Of a stretch of DNA of 64,000 bases, positions 48,783-57,079 are shown piece after piece. The notes under the pieces were generated by a model, which saw only the letters and a program-made list of their open reading frames with translations, ran no database searches and was not told the DNA's origin. The position numbers were made by a program, and so were the translations under genes. The stretch is taken from the NCBI RefSeq assembly GCF_004153445.1, contig NZ_SDQC01000001.1, positions 434,001-498,000 of the forward strand, read 5' to 3'. Every line of letters starts with the position of its first letter. Within the stretch, counting starts at the first letter, position 1. The stretch is from Allopusillimonas soli. Its GTDB lineage: Bacteria > Pseudomonadota > Gammaproteobacteria > Burkholderiales > Burkholderiaceae_B.

Positions 48783-49388
48783 TTAACCCGGGGCGGTTGC
48801 CTTCATTGAGGGCCGCGCCGAAAACCCGGCATACCACTCGCCCAGCCCGCCATGCGCCGCACGCCACTCGTAGTCGGCATAGCGGAAATCCAGGTAGCCC
48901 AGCGCGCAAGCCAAGGCGATGGTGCCGATATCCACGCGATCGGCAAGTGTTTCGACATGCTGTTCGAAATGCTGCAGGCCGTTGGCGATTTTCTTCATCT
49001 GTCCATCGATCCAGGCCTGCCACTGGAATTCGCCCGGCCGCGTCGCCTTTTCGTATCGCGCCAGCAAGGCTGCATCCAGCATGCCGTCGGCCAGCGCCTG
49101 TTCGGCAAGCACTTGCCAGCGCAACGCGCCCTCGCGTGGAAACAGGCTGCCACGCCCCAGGTCGTCGAGATACTCGCAGACCACGCGGCTGTCGAACAAG
49201 GCCAGGCCCTCGTCGGTCAGCAAGGTGGGAACCTTGCCCAGCGGATTTGCCTGGGCCACGTTCATGTCCATGGTCACAGGACTGGCCGCGCTGTCAAGCT
49301 TCTGGATACGGTCGGCGAGGCCCAGCTCGTGCGCGGCCACCATGCATTTGCGCACATAGGGGGAAGATGGCGAATAATAGATTTTCAT
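48783..49388 (-). CDS. Glutathione S-transferase family protein (YibF-like)
   Basis: 201-residue GST: N-terminal thioredoxin fold with MKIYYSPSSPYVRKCMVAAHELGL, the GSH-binding NPLGKVPTLLTDEG and FDSRVVCEYLDD, then an all-helical C-terminal domain. Ser is the likely catalytic-type residue in SPSSPYVRK. Substrate unknown. It lies 2 bp after the universal stress gene on the same strand, so the two probably form an operon. Confidence 0.92.
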   Translation of the reverse strand: MKIYYSPSSPYVRKCMVAAHELGLADRIQKLDSAASPVTMDMNVAQANPLGKVPTLLTDEGLALFDSRVVCEYLDDLGRGSLFPREGALRWQVLAEQALADGMLDAALLARYEKATRPGEFQWQAWIDGQMKKIANGLQHFEQHVETLADRVDIGTIALACALGYLDFRYADYEWRAAHGGLGEWYAGFSARPSMKATAPG

Positions 49389-49390
49389 GC

Positions 49391-49852
49391 CTATGCCGGC
49401 TCCTTCACGCGATAGACCAGCACTGCCGTCTTGGCCAGGCTAAGCACCTTGATGGTGACGCTGCCCAGCAGCAAACGGGACAGGCCGCTGCGTCCATGAC
49501 TTCCGATGAAGATGAGATCGCATCCTTCTTCCTCGGCGGCCTGCACCAGCCCGTCTGCCACATTGAAGTTGGACACGGACTTGCCTTTGGCCTTAACACC
49601 GGCCGTTTCAGCCCGATCGAGTACCGCTTTCAGATATTTCTGAGCCTGCTCCTGCGCGGTCTTGTCGTAGTCTTCATCGGTAATGGCGTAGGCGGCTGCC
49701 ATGCCATCAAAACCCACCGTGGCCGCAAACGGCTGAGTCACGTAAAGCGCCACGACTTCAGCTCCGGTTTCGCGCGCAAAACATACGCCCTTGTTGGCCG
49801 CCTGGGCCGACAGCGCGGAGCCGTCGGTTGGAATAAGAATTTTCTTGAACAT
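49391..49852 (-). CDS. Universal stress protein family (UspA-like)
   Basis: 153-residue Usp domain protein starting MFKKILIPTDGSALSAQAA. The ATP-binding signature GSHGRSGLSRLLLGSVT follows the G-x2-G-x9-G-S/T pattern, so it is likely an ATP-binding Usp. The ATG at 49852 begins the conserved strand; the frame extends further but without similarity. It precedes the GST gene. Confidence 0.93.
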   Translation of the reverse strand: MFKKILIPTDGSALSAQAANKGVCFARETGAEVVALYVTQPFAATVGFDGMAAAYAITDEDYDKTAQEQAQKYLKAVLDRAETAGVKAKGKSVSNFNVADGLVQAAEEEGCDLIFIGSHGRSGLSRLLLGSVTIKVLSLAKTAVLVYRVKEPA

Positions 49853-49957
49853 GGTGGTAGCCCCCATAGAATGCACTGCCTCCGTAGCTTAACGTCATAT
49901 GGACAAAATAATACTGGTGAATACTCGGGTGCGCGGACCGGGCGTTTTATGCCCGTC

Positions 49958-50299
49958 TCAGACGCCGGCCGCTGCCTGGTACAGATGGGTACAGCGCGTG
50001 CCCGTGCGGCAGAATGCCAGAACGGGGCCGGGCAACTCCTTGAGCAGCACAGCGAACCGCGCAACATCGTCGGCCGTCATCCCCCCGCTGACCACCGGCT
50101 GGTATTCAATTTGCAGGCCGGCCGCCCGGGCTGCCGCCATGACATCCGCCGACAGCGGCTGCTCGGGGCCACCTTCCATATCGGGCCGATTGATAATGAC
50201 GCTCTTGAACCCGGCGTCGGCGACGGCCTGCATGTCGTCGGGAAAAAGCTGCGGGGCGACCGCGAAATCGTCACTGAGCGCGTTGATCTGAACCGGCAT
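49958..50299 (-). CDS. DUF442/BLH-type phosphatase (TIGR01244 family)
   Basis: 113-residue dual-specificity-phosphatase-like domain, as found N-terminal in Blh proteins linked to sulfide metabolism and biofilm control. The catalytic Cx5R loop is CRTGTRC, and SVIINRPDMEGGPEQP is typical of the family. No beta-lactamase-like partner domain is fused or adjacent. The actual substrate is unknown. Divergent from the GNAT gene at 50364. Confidence 0.85.
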   Translation of the reverse strand: MPVQINALSDDFAVAPQLFPDDMQAVADAGFKSVIINRPDMEGGPEQPLSADVMAAARAAGLQIEYQPVVSGGMTADDVARFAVLLKELPGPVLAFCRTGTRCTHLYQAAAGV

Positions 50300-50363
50300 G
50301 GATGGCTCCTGGTGTTTAATAAGAGAAGCGCGAAAATATCGCTATATTCAACAAGGAAATAGT

Positions 50364-50966
50364 ATGACCACCTCTCCTGACGTGCAAGTCCGGGATGCGG
50401 CCGGCAAAAGCGGTGCAGCGGGCCGTCTCGCAATCCGCGACGCCACACCGGGCGACATGGACGCGGTGCAGCGCATTTACGCGCATCATGTCGAGAACGG
50501 AACAGCCACTTTCGAGGAAGCCGCACCATCCGTGCAGGAGATGCGCGCCCGCTTGAATCACATCACCAGCCAGGGCCTTCCTTATCTGGTGGCTGAGCAG
50601 GACGGCGTCATAGCGGGCTACTGCTATGCCGGCCAGTACCGCCAGCGCATTGCCTACCGCTATACGCTGGAGAACTCCATTTATCTGGACCCCGACCAGG
50701 CGGGCAAGGGCGTGGGCAAGGCGCTGCTCGCCGCCCTGATACGACGTTGCGAGCAAGGCCCATGGCGGCAGATGGTCGCCGTCATCGCAGGCCAGGACAA
50801 CAAGGCGTCGGTCGCCCTGCATCGCAGTGCCGGCTTCTCGCATGTGGGCATCCAGCCCGCCACCGGCTACAAGTTTGGCCAATGGATAGACGTTGTGTTC
50901 ATGCAGCGCGCACTCGGCGACGGCGCAGGCACGCAACCCGAGCCCTGGATGCCGCCACAGGCCTGA
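50364..50966 (+). CDS. GNAT acetyltransferase, phosphinothricin acetyltransferase-like
   Basis: 200-residue GNAT protein. The core reads IRDATPGDMDAVQRIYAHHVENGTATFEEAAPS, GYCYAGQYRQRIAYRYTLENSIYLDPDQAGKGVGKALLAALI (acetyl-CoA pyrophosphate loop GKGVGKAL) and GFSHVGIQPATGYKFGQWIDVVFMQR, as in Pat/MnaT enzymes that acetylate phosphinothricin or methionine sulfone-like amines. AAGGAA upstream of the ATG. The NsrR-controlled promoter begins just after its stop. Confidence 0.9.
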   Translation: MTTSPDVQVRDAAGKSGAAGRLAIRDATPGDMDAVQRIYAHHVENGTATFEEAAPSVQEMRARLNHITSQGLPYLVAEQDGVIAGYCYAGQYRQRIAYRYTLENSIYLDPDQAGKGVGKALLAALIRRCEQGPWRQMVAVIAGQDNKASVALHRSAGFSHVGIQPATGYKFGQWIDVVFMQRALGDGAGTQPEPWMPPQA

Positions 50967-50975
50967 CGCCGCATC

Positions 50976-51013
50976 TTGACTGCCAATAAGATTACTTTAA
51001 AATATATCTTATT
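50976..51013 (+). promoter_or_regulatory. NsrR operator over a sigma70 promoter
   Basis: TTGACT (-35, 50976-50981), 16-bp spacer, TAAAAT (-10, 50998-51003). A 29-bp inverted repeat covers the -10: AATAAGAT at 50985-50992 and ATCTTATT at 51006-51013. The inner 23 bp (50988-51010) follows the 11-1-11 NsrR pattern with outer AAGAT/ATCTT arms and TTT/AAA core. NO-sensing repression of the following three genes is inferred. Confidence 0.82.
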
Positions 51014-51046
51014 GCGCGGTTGCGCCCCATCCAGATACCCACGTCC

Positions 51047-51451
51047 ATGTCCCGAGAAGAACTCTGTACCGAAGCGGAAATCACCACCCTTGTTCATCAG
51101 TTTTATGCGCGGGTGCGCGAGGACGCGCTGATAGGCCCTGTTTTCGACGCCCATGTTCACGACTGGGACTCGCACCTGGCCACCATGGTCCGCTTCTGGT
51201 CTTCGGTATTGCGGGGCAGCGGCACCTATCGCGGCACGCCCATGCCAAAACATGTCGCCCTGCCTGGCCTGAACCCTGACATGTTCCAACGCTGGCTGGC
51301 GCTGTTCCACGAAACCACCGAAACGCTGCCTAATCGTCCTTTCGCCGAGTCCGCCGAGACTGCTGCGCAGCGCATTGCCCGCAGCCTCTGGTATGGCTAC
51401 CAGATGAGCCGCGACCCCGAGCGCATGCCTTCGGAGCTTTTCAATGGCTGA
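51047..51451 (+). CDS. Group III truncated hemoglobin
   Basis: 134-residue globin. Features are the B-helix Tyr region VHQFYARVREDALIGPVFDAHV, the MVRFWSSVLRGSGTYRGTP segment typical of group III and the proximal His in PKHVALPGL. Such proteins bind oxygen and NO and often belong to NO-response regulons. The ATG at 51047 is preferred over a TTG at 51020. It overlaps nnrS by 8 bp. Confidence 0.92.
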   Translation: MSREELCTEAEITTLVHQFYARVREDALIGPVFDAHVHDWDSHLATMVRFWSSVLRGSGTYRGTPMPKHVALPGLNPDMFQRWLALFHETTETLPNRPFAESAETAAQRIARSLWYGYQMSRDPERMPSELFNG

Positions 51452-52703
51452 TACCGGCATGCCGGGTGGCCTGGCCTCGGCCGGTTCCAGGCCCGCCATG
51501 GCGGCCTTTCTGAGCCTGGGGTTCCGGCCGCTCTATATGGCGGGATGCGCCTGGGCGCTGATCTCCATTGCGGTTTGGATATTCGCGCCCAGCCTGGTGC
51601 GCCCGCCCATGTGGGGGCTGGCCTGGCACGCGCACGAAATGCTGTGGGGTTTCATCGCCACCATCGCTGTCGGCTTTCTGTTCACGGCCAGCAACGCATG
51701 GACCGGCATCAACCCGCTCAAGGGCGGCTGGCTGGGGATGCTGTGCCTGCTTTGGCTGCTCGCGCGCGCCGGCTATCTGGTCGGCGGCGAGCTGGCCTTC
51801 TGGCTGGCCATGGCTTGTGAAACCGCATTTTTCATGCTGGCCAGCCTCTGTGTGCTGCGCGTCGTGGTCAAGAAGCACAGCACGAGAAACTACGGCCTGC
51901 CCATGTTGCTGGCGGGACTGTGCGCCGCCAATGTGCTGTATCTGCTGGCCGCGCGCCAGGGCAACTATGTATCGCTCATGCACTATTTCGAGCAAGGGCT
52001 ATTGTGCATGGCCGTCATCGCGCTGCTTATCGCGCGCCGCGTCATCCCGTTTTTCTCCATGCGCATGGTGCCCGGCCTGCAGATCCCCATGCTGGCCGGC
52101 AGCGGCAAGGCGCAGATGGTTCTTGGCGTGGCCGCCATTGCCGCCAGCCTGGCCGGCCTGCGCTGGCCCGCCGCGCTCGCGCTCGCCGCAACCGGCATCA
52201 TTGCGCTTTGGCAATTGGCGCGCTGGAAGCCTTTGTCGGTCTTGCACAAGCCCATGCTCTGGATTCTCTACCTGGGCTATGTCTCGCTGGCCGTGGGGCT
52301 CATCTGGGCCGCCGTCTACACGGCCGGCCTTACGTCCGGGCCACTGTCCAGGGCGGCCACGCACGTACATATCATCGGCGTCGGCGGATTTTCAGTGCTC
52401 ATCATCGGCATGGTTACGCGCACCGCATTGGGGCATCTTGGCCGGCCGCTGGCGCTGGACCGCAGCATGCTGGCCAGCTACTACCTGATGATCGCCGCCG
52501 CCGTGCTGCGATTGGCAGCGCTGTGGCCTTCCACCGCAAGCCTGGGTGTGCTGCATGCCGCGGCACTTTGCTGGATGGCCAGCATGGCCCTGTACCTATG
52601 GCGCTTCGTGCCCATGCTGATACGCCCGCGTCCCGATGCACAGTTGCATCGCCCTGCTGTTGCCACGCAGCGGGTAGCGCCCGTAGTCAGGCCAGGCGCC
52701 TGA
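51444..52703 (+). CDS. nnrS: NnrS family membrane protein
   Basis: 419-residue polytopic heme- and copper-containing family, about 12 TM segments, that protects against nitrosative stress in known members. Motifs: FLSLGFRPLYMAG at the N-terminus, WHAHEMLWGF, RRVIPFFSMR and THVHIIGVGGFSVLIIGMVTRTALGH. Overlap with the hemoglobin gene and 21 bp to nsrR make a compact operon. Confidence 0.93.
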   Translation: MADTGMPGGLASAGSRPAMAAFLSLGFRPLYMAGCAWALISIAVWIFAPSLVRPPMWGLAWHAHEMLWGFIATIAVGFLFTASNAWTGINPLKGGWLGMLCLLWLLARAGYLVGGELAFWLAMACETAFFMLASLCVLRVVVKKHSTRNYGLPMLLAGLCAANVLYLLAARQGNYVSLMHYFEQGLLCMAVIALLIARRVIPFFSMRMVPGLQIPMLAGSGKAQMVLGVAAIAASLAGLRWPAALALAATGIIALWQLARWKPLSVLHKPMLWILYLGYVSLAVGLIWAAVYTAGLTSGPLSRAATHVHIIGVGGFSVLIIGMVTRTALGHLGRPLALDRSMLASYYLMIAAAVLRLAALWPSTASLGVLHAAALCWMASMALYLWRFVPMLIRPRPDAQLHRPAVATQRVAPVVRPGA

Positions 52704-52724
52704 GGCCGACCCGGCTCGTCCGTT

Positions 52725-53183
52725 ATGCGGCTAACCACACTCACCGACTACGCGCTGCGCCTGCTCATGTATGTGGGCAGGCATCCTGATCGTCTGTGTA
52801 CGATTTCCGAGATCGCCCAGGCCTACGAAATCTCCGAACCCCATCTCATGAAAATCACGCATCTGCTCGCGCAGCGGGGCTGGCTTGAGACTGTACGGGG
52901 AAAACATGGCGGCATGCGTCTGGCCCTGGCGCCAAAGAAAATCAATCTGGGCGCCGTTGTGCGCGACACCGAAAACGACCTGCACCTGGTGGAATGCATG
53001 GGCGATGCCAACCGGTGCACGCTGCAAGGCCATTGCGCACTGACAGGCATCTTCCAGGAAGCGTTGGATGCCTTCATGGCACGACTGGATAACCATACCC
53101 TGGCCGACATACTGCCCGCGCCGTCCACGGGCGCCGACATGATGGCGCCCGTGGAGCATGTCGTGAAGTTTGCTGGAGGTTGA
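52725..53183 (+). CDS. nsrR: Nitric-oxide-sensing repressor NsrR (Rrf2 family)
   Basis: 152-residue Rrf2 regulator. Winged HTH near residues 1-65 (MRLTTLTDYALRLLMYVGRHP ... KHGGMRLALAP) and Fe-S cluster ligands Cys91, Cys98 and Cys104 (LVECMGDANRCTLQGHCALTG). This spacing is that of NsrR rather than IscR or RirA. It probably represses its own operon through the site at 50985-51013 and derepresses when NO attacks the cluster. Convergent with serA. Confidence 0.93.
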   Translation: MRLTTLTDYALRLLMYVGRHPDRLCTISEIAQAYEISEPHLMKITHLLAQRGWLETVRGKHGGMRLALAPKKINLGAVVRDTENDLHLVECMGDANRCTLQGHCALTGIFQEALDAFMARLDNHTLADILPAPSTGADMMAPVEHVVKFAGG

Positions 53184-53204
53184 CGCCTGATTCCGCTGTG
53201 GCCG

Positions 53205-54404
53205 CTACACGCGGTCGCAGCGTACTGTAATGGGATGCTCGCGCAGCAGCGACATGATTTTGTCGTCTACCTTGCCCTCGACATCGGAAATCGCATAGCC
53301 AATCTGGCCGCGCGTCTGCAGCTGCTGGCTGACGATGTTCAGCCCTTGTTCCGCCATGAGATTGCTCAGCGTGCCGATCGCACCGGGCAGGTTGCGATGG
53401 ACATGCAGAATGCGCGCCTCGCCGGCCGGCTCCTGATAGGAAATCTCGGGGAAATTGACCGCCCCCTTGCTGGTGCCGGTCTGCAGGAAGCGCGACAGCT
53501 TCTCGGCAACCTCGCGCCCGATGTTTTCCTGGGATTCCTGTGTGCTGCCGCCAATGTGCGGCGTAAGAATGACATTGCGCATGCCGATCAGCGGGCTTTG
53601 CAGCGGCTCGTTGCGACTCTTGGGCTCCGAGGGAAAGACGTCCAGCGCCGCGCCGGAAAGATGGCCGGACTTGAGCGCCGCATGCAGGGCCTCGATGTCC
53701 ACCACCGTGCCGCGTGAGGCATTGATAAGGATGGCGCCCTTCTTCATGGCGCGAATGGCCGCCTCGTTCATGATATTTTCGGTGGCTTTGCCGCCCGGCA
53801 CATGCAGCGTGACGACGTCCGACTGTCCCAGGAGCTTTTCCAGGGATGTGGTGGCGCGCGCATTGCCCAGCGGCAGCTTTGCCTCGACATCGTGGAAGAT
53901 GACACGCATGCCGGCGGTTTCGGCCAGCGTGCCCACCTGCGAACCGATGTTGCCGTAGCCGATGATACCCAGTGTCTTGCCGCGCGCCTCGAAGGCGCCG
54001 TCGGCCGTCTTGTCCCAGAAGCCCTGGTGCACGCGGTCGTTCTTCTCGGGAATGCGGCGCAATAACAGAATGGCCTCGCCCAGCACTAGCTCGGCCACCG
54101 AACGGGTGTTGGAAAACGGCGCATTGAATACAGGAACGCCACGCATCATGGCTGCGTCGAGATCGACCTGATTGGTGCCGATGCAGAAGCAGCCCACCAA
54201 CTGCAGGTCCTGCGCCTGGGCAATGATATCGGCATCCAGCTGCGTACGAGACCGTATGCCCAGCACATGCGCGCCTCGCACCGCCTCCCGCAGCTCGTCG
54301 TGAGGGAGTGCCGAGACGTGCGTGACGACATCATCGAAACCAGCGGCGTTAAAGACCTCCTTGGCGCTTGGATGGATGTTTTCAAAGAGAACGATGCGAG
54401 TCAT
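53205..54404 (-). CDS. serA: D-3-phosphoglycerate dehydrogenase
   Basis: First enzyme of serine synthesis, 399 residues. NAD-binding GKTLGIIGYGNIGSQVGTLAE, catalytic-region NASRGTVVD and TPHIGGSTQESQENIG, and a C-terminal ACT domain (ARILHVHRNLPGAIGTLSNLMAEQGLNIVSQQLQTRGQIGY) that mediates serine feedback in E. coli-type enzymes. Same layout as E. coli SerA (410 aa). Stands alone; 285 bp to the divergent argC. Confidence 0.96.
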   Translation of the reverse strand: MTRIVLFENIHPSAKEVFNAAGFDDVVTHVSALPHDELREAVRGAHVLGIRSRTQLDADIIAQAQDLQLVGCFCIGTNQVDLDAAMMRGVPVFNAPFSNTRSVAELVLGEAILLLRRIPEKNDRVHQGFWDKTADGAFEARGKTLGIIGYGNIGSQVGTLAETAGMRVIFHDVEAKLPLGNARATTSLEKLLGQSDVVTLHVPGGKATENIMNEAAIRAMKKGAILINASRGTVVDIEALHAALKSGHLSGAALDVFPSEPKSRNEPLQSPLIGMRNVILTPHIGGSTQESQENIGREVAEKLSRFLQTGTSKGAVNFPEISYQEPAGEARILHVHRNLPGAIGTLSNLMAEQGLNIVSQQLQTRGQIGYAISDVEGKVDDKIMSLLREHPITVRCDRV

Positions 54405-54584
54405 TGAATTTCCGGGAATTGCTGAAAAATGAGGGGAAACGATTATTGTGGACTATTTTGGGACTGAATGCAGGGACAACCCCGCTGAGGCAATGGGAAA
54501 GTTCGATGTGCCATACGGACAACAAAGGGACAACAAAGCGCTAATTGTCGGGCGCGCATTGCCGGGCAGCCCGATCTGCCGGGG

Positions 54585-54590
54585 TACAAT
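54585..54590 (+). promoter_or_regulatory. Possible -10 element for argC
   Basis: TACAAT preceded by GGGG, about 100 bp before the argC start. No good -35 at normal spacing (TTGCCG is 20 bp upstream), so this is tentative. Confidence 0.35.
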
Positions 54591-54618
54591 AATCGCTTTA
54601 CAGGCGACGTTGGCGCGA

Positions 54619-54656
54619 CTTGGCCTAACGCGGCTCGGCCTAACGCGGCCCGGCCT
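54619..54656. repeat. Short tandem repeat in the argC leader
   Basis: Two and a half copies of a 15-bp unit CTYGGCCTAACGCGG (54619-54633, 54634-54648, partial to 54656), one mismatch between copies. It lies in the probable 5' untranslated region of argC, 34 bp before the start. Confidence 0.75.
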
Positions 54657-54689
54657 CTACACAATGGGATGCAAAGCGGGGAAGCAGAC

Positions 54690-55616
54690 ATGGCAATCAA
54701 GGTATTCATCGATGGGGCAGCCGGCACGACAGGGCTGCAAATTCGCGACCGCATGGCCGCGGAAACCCAATTCGAGGTCGTGCAGCTGGAGGGTGAGGAC
54801 CGCAAGTCACCCGAGGCACGCGCCCGTGCGCTGAATTCCGCCGACTTCGCCATCCTGTGCCTGCCCGACGCCGCCGCGCGCGAGGCCGTGCAAATGATAG
54901 ACAGCGACGTGCGTGTCATCGACGCAAGCTCCGCGCATCGCACCTCGAAAGAGTGGGTCTACGGCTTGCCGGAACTTTCGGCTGAACAAGCCGAAGCCAT
55001 CCGCGGCGCCAAGCTGGTATCCAATCCTGGCTGTTATCCCACCGGCGCCATTCTGCTCATGCGCCCCCTGGTCGATGCCGGCATCCTGCCTCCATCCTTC
55101 CCCGCACCCGTGGTGGCCGTTTCAGGATACTCCGGCGCAGGCAACAGCCTGATCAAAGAGTACGAGGACGCCAGGGCGAGCGGTGCCGACATCGCGCCCC
55201 TGCGTGGCTATGCGCTCACCATGGGCCACAAGCATCTGCCTGAAATGCAGGCCTATTCGGGGCTGGCCTCCGCGCCAAACTTCATGCCCATGGTCGGCGC
55301 CTATGCGCAAGGCATTCTGCTGTACATCCCTTTTCATGCCTCCGCACTGGCGCGCCCGGCAAGCAAGGACGACCTGCACGCTGTGCTTTCGCGCCACTAC
55401 CAGGACAGCCCTTTCATCAGCGTACAGCCGCTGATCGAGGCCGGATCCACAGAGTATCTGCGCCCCGACGCGCTGAACAACACCAACAAGGTCCACTTGT
55501 ACGTGCTGTCCAATGCGGACGAATCCCAATTCACGCTGGCTGCGGTCTATGACAACCTCGGCAAGGGCGCTTCGGGCGCAGCCCTGCAGAATCTCAAGCT
55601 CATGGCCGGCGTATAG
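54690..55616 (+). CDS. argC: N-acetyl-gamma-glutamyl-phosphate reductase, short type
   Basis: Arginine biosynthesis enzyme of 308 residues, the shorter ArgC type. N-terminal KVFIDGAAGTTGLQIRDRM binds NADP, the active Cys is in VSNPGCYPTGAILLM, and a His lies in TMGHKHLPEMQ. The ATG at 54690 removes seven unlikely residues from the longer frame. No other arg genes are adjacent. A hairpin follows the stop. Confidence 0.94.
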   Translation: MAIKVFIDGAAGTTGLQIRDRMAAETQFEVVQLEGEDRKSPEARARALNSADFAILCLPDAAAREAVQMIDSDVRVIDASSAHRTSKEWVYGLPELSAEQAEAIRGAKLVSNPGCYPTGAILLMRPLVDAGILPPSFPAPVVAVSGYSGAGNSLIKEYEDARASGADIAPLRGYALTMGHKHLPEMQAYSGLASAPNFMPMVGAYAQGILLYIPFHASALARPASKDDLHAVLSRHYQDSPFISVQPLIEAGSTEYLRPDALNNTNKVHLYVLSNADESQFTLAAVYDNLGKGASGAALQNLKLMAGV

Positions 55617-55620
55617 CGCA

Positions 55621-55654
55621 GAACCGCGGTTGCGGGCTCACGCAAGCGCGGTTC
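55621..55654. other. Strong hairpin between convergent argC and MFS gene
   Basis: GAACCGCG and TTGCG pair with CGCAA and CGCGGTTC around a 6-nt loop, with one G-G mismatch. No T run on either strand. Possibly a transcript-end or stabilising structure. Confidence 0.55.
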
Positions 55655-55676
55655 GAACCATGCCGCAAGCCGCCCT

Positions 55677-56966
55677 TCAAGCCACCTGCGGTGTAGCGTG
55701 CCGTCCCCGATCGATGCCCAGCACCATCACGGCGGCCACGATACATAGCATCCCGGCAATGAAAAAAGCGGGCAGGTAGCTCGACAGTACCGTACGCGAG
55801 AGTCCTGCGCCATAGGCAGCAGTCGCTGCACCTATCTGGTGACTGGCAAAAACCCATCCGAACACCAGGCCCGCCTTCTCCGCGCCAAACCGATGCGCAA
55901 TGAGCTTGACTGTGGGCGGCACTGTCGCGATCCAGTCCAGGCCGTAGAACACGGCAAATAACGACAAGCCATAAAAAGTGAAATCCGAGAACGGCAGCAG
56001 CGCCAGTGAAATGCCGCGCAGGCCGTAGTACCAGAACAGCAGCCAGCGATTGTCGTAGCGATCGGAAAGCCAGCCCGAGCCGACCGTGCCAATGAAATCA
56101 AACAACCCCATCATGGCCAACACGCCCGCTGCCGCCACGGGCGCTATGCCGTAGTCACCGCAAAGCGCGACAAAGTGCGTTTGTATCAAGCCATTGGTAC
56201 TGGCACCGCAAATAAAAAACGATCCGGCCAGTATCCAGAACGCCGGCACCCCCGCCGCCTCCTTCAACACCCGTATCGGAGAAAGCATATGGTCTCTCAA
56301 GCTCATGCCATCGCTCGCGGGCGGCGCAACGGCCGCCTCGCCATACACAGGCAGGCCGAGATCGGCGGGACGATCGCGCATCAGAAGAATGGCCACAACC
56401 GCAGCCACCAACAGCACAGCGCACACAAACATGACGGTGGCGCGCCAGCCATGGCGCTCCGTCAGCTCCGCCATGAGAGGCAGAAACAGCAGTTGACCAG
56501 TGGCCGAACTGGCGGCGAGCAAGCCCATGACCAGCCCGCGCCGATGCACAAACCATCGCGCAGCCACTGTTGCCGCAAGCACCATGGCCACAAGGCCGGT
56601 GCCCACACCGATTACGATGCCCCACAACAACAACAGTTGCCATAGCTGCGTCATGAACATGGAACCGAGGTAGCCTGCAGAGATCAACAGCATTGCCGTG
56701 CCAACAATGGCCCGCAAGCCGAAGCGATTGATGAATGCGGCCGCAAACGGTCCCAATGCGCCGAAGAGAATCAACCTGATGGCCAATGCGAAAGAGACCT
56801 CGGCAGCACTCCAGCCGAATTCTTTCTGCAGTGGTACGATCAATACACCCGGTGCGCCCACTGCGGCTGCCGCAACCAACATGGTCAGAAATGTGGCGGC
56901 AACCATCACCCATCCGTAATGAATATTGCGACGCGACAGCATGGCGGCTAATGCGCTTGAAATCAT
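55677..56966 (-). CDS. MFS transporter
   Basis: 429-residue major facilitator with 12 predicted TM segments. It starts with RRNIHYGWVMVAATFLTMLVAAAAVGAPGVLIVPLQKEFGW, a pattern of the oxalate/monocarboxylate-like MFS branch. DRYDNRW lies in a cytoplasmic loop after TM8. Divergent from a TetR gene with an operator-like repeat between, so probably controlled by it. Substrate unknown; efflux or organic acid uptake are both possible. Confidence 0.9.
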   Translation of the reverse strand: MISSALAAMLSRRNIHYGWVMVAATFLTMLVAAAAVGAPGVLIVPLQKEFGWSAAEVSFALAIRLILFGALGPFAAAFINRFGLRAIVGTAMLLISAGYLGSMFMTQLWQLLLLWGIVIGVGTGLVAMVLAATVAARWFVHRRGLVMGLLAASSATGQLLFLPLMAELTERHGWRATVMFVCAVLLVAAVVAILLMRDRPADLGLPVYGEAAVAPPASDGMSLRDHMLSPIRVLKEAAGVPAFWILAGSFFICGASTNGLIQTHFVALCGDYGIAPVAAAGVLAMMGLFDFIGTVGSGWLSDRYDNRWLLFWYYGLRGISLALLPFSDFTFYGLSLFAVFYGLDWIATVPPTVKLIAHRFGAEKAGLVFGWVFASHQIGAATAAYGAGLSRTVLSSYLPAFFIAGMLCIVAAVMVLGIDRGRHATPQVA

Positions 56967-57009
56967 GAAACGGCTCCGGGCGGTATCGGATTTTTTAGAT
57001 GATGATTGA

Positions 57010-57031
57010 CATCAATATTATCATATTGATG
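57010..57031. promoter_or_regulatory. TetR-type operator between MFS and TetR genes
   Basis: Exact 9-bp inverted repeat CATCAATAT-N4-ATATTGATG. A TTGACA box (57006-57011) overlaps its left edge, and a smaller ATGATG-AC-CATCAT repeat follows at 57029-57042. Probable site for the TetR protein encoded at 57080. Confidence 0.7.
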
Positions 57032-57079
57032 ATGACCATCATATGATTAACAAACAACACGTTGTCAGCGGGAATCACT

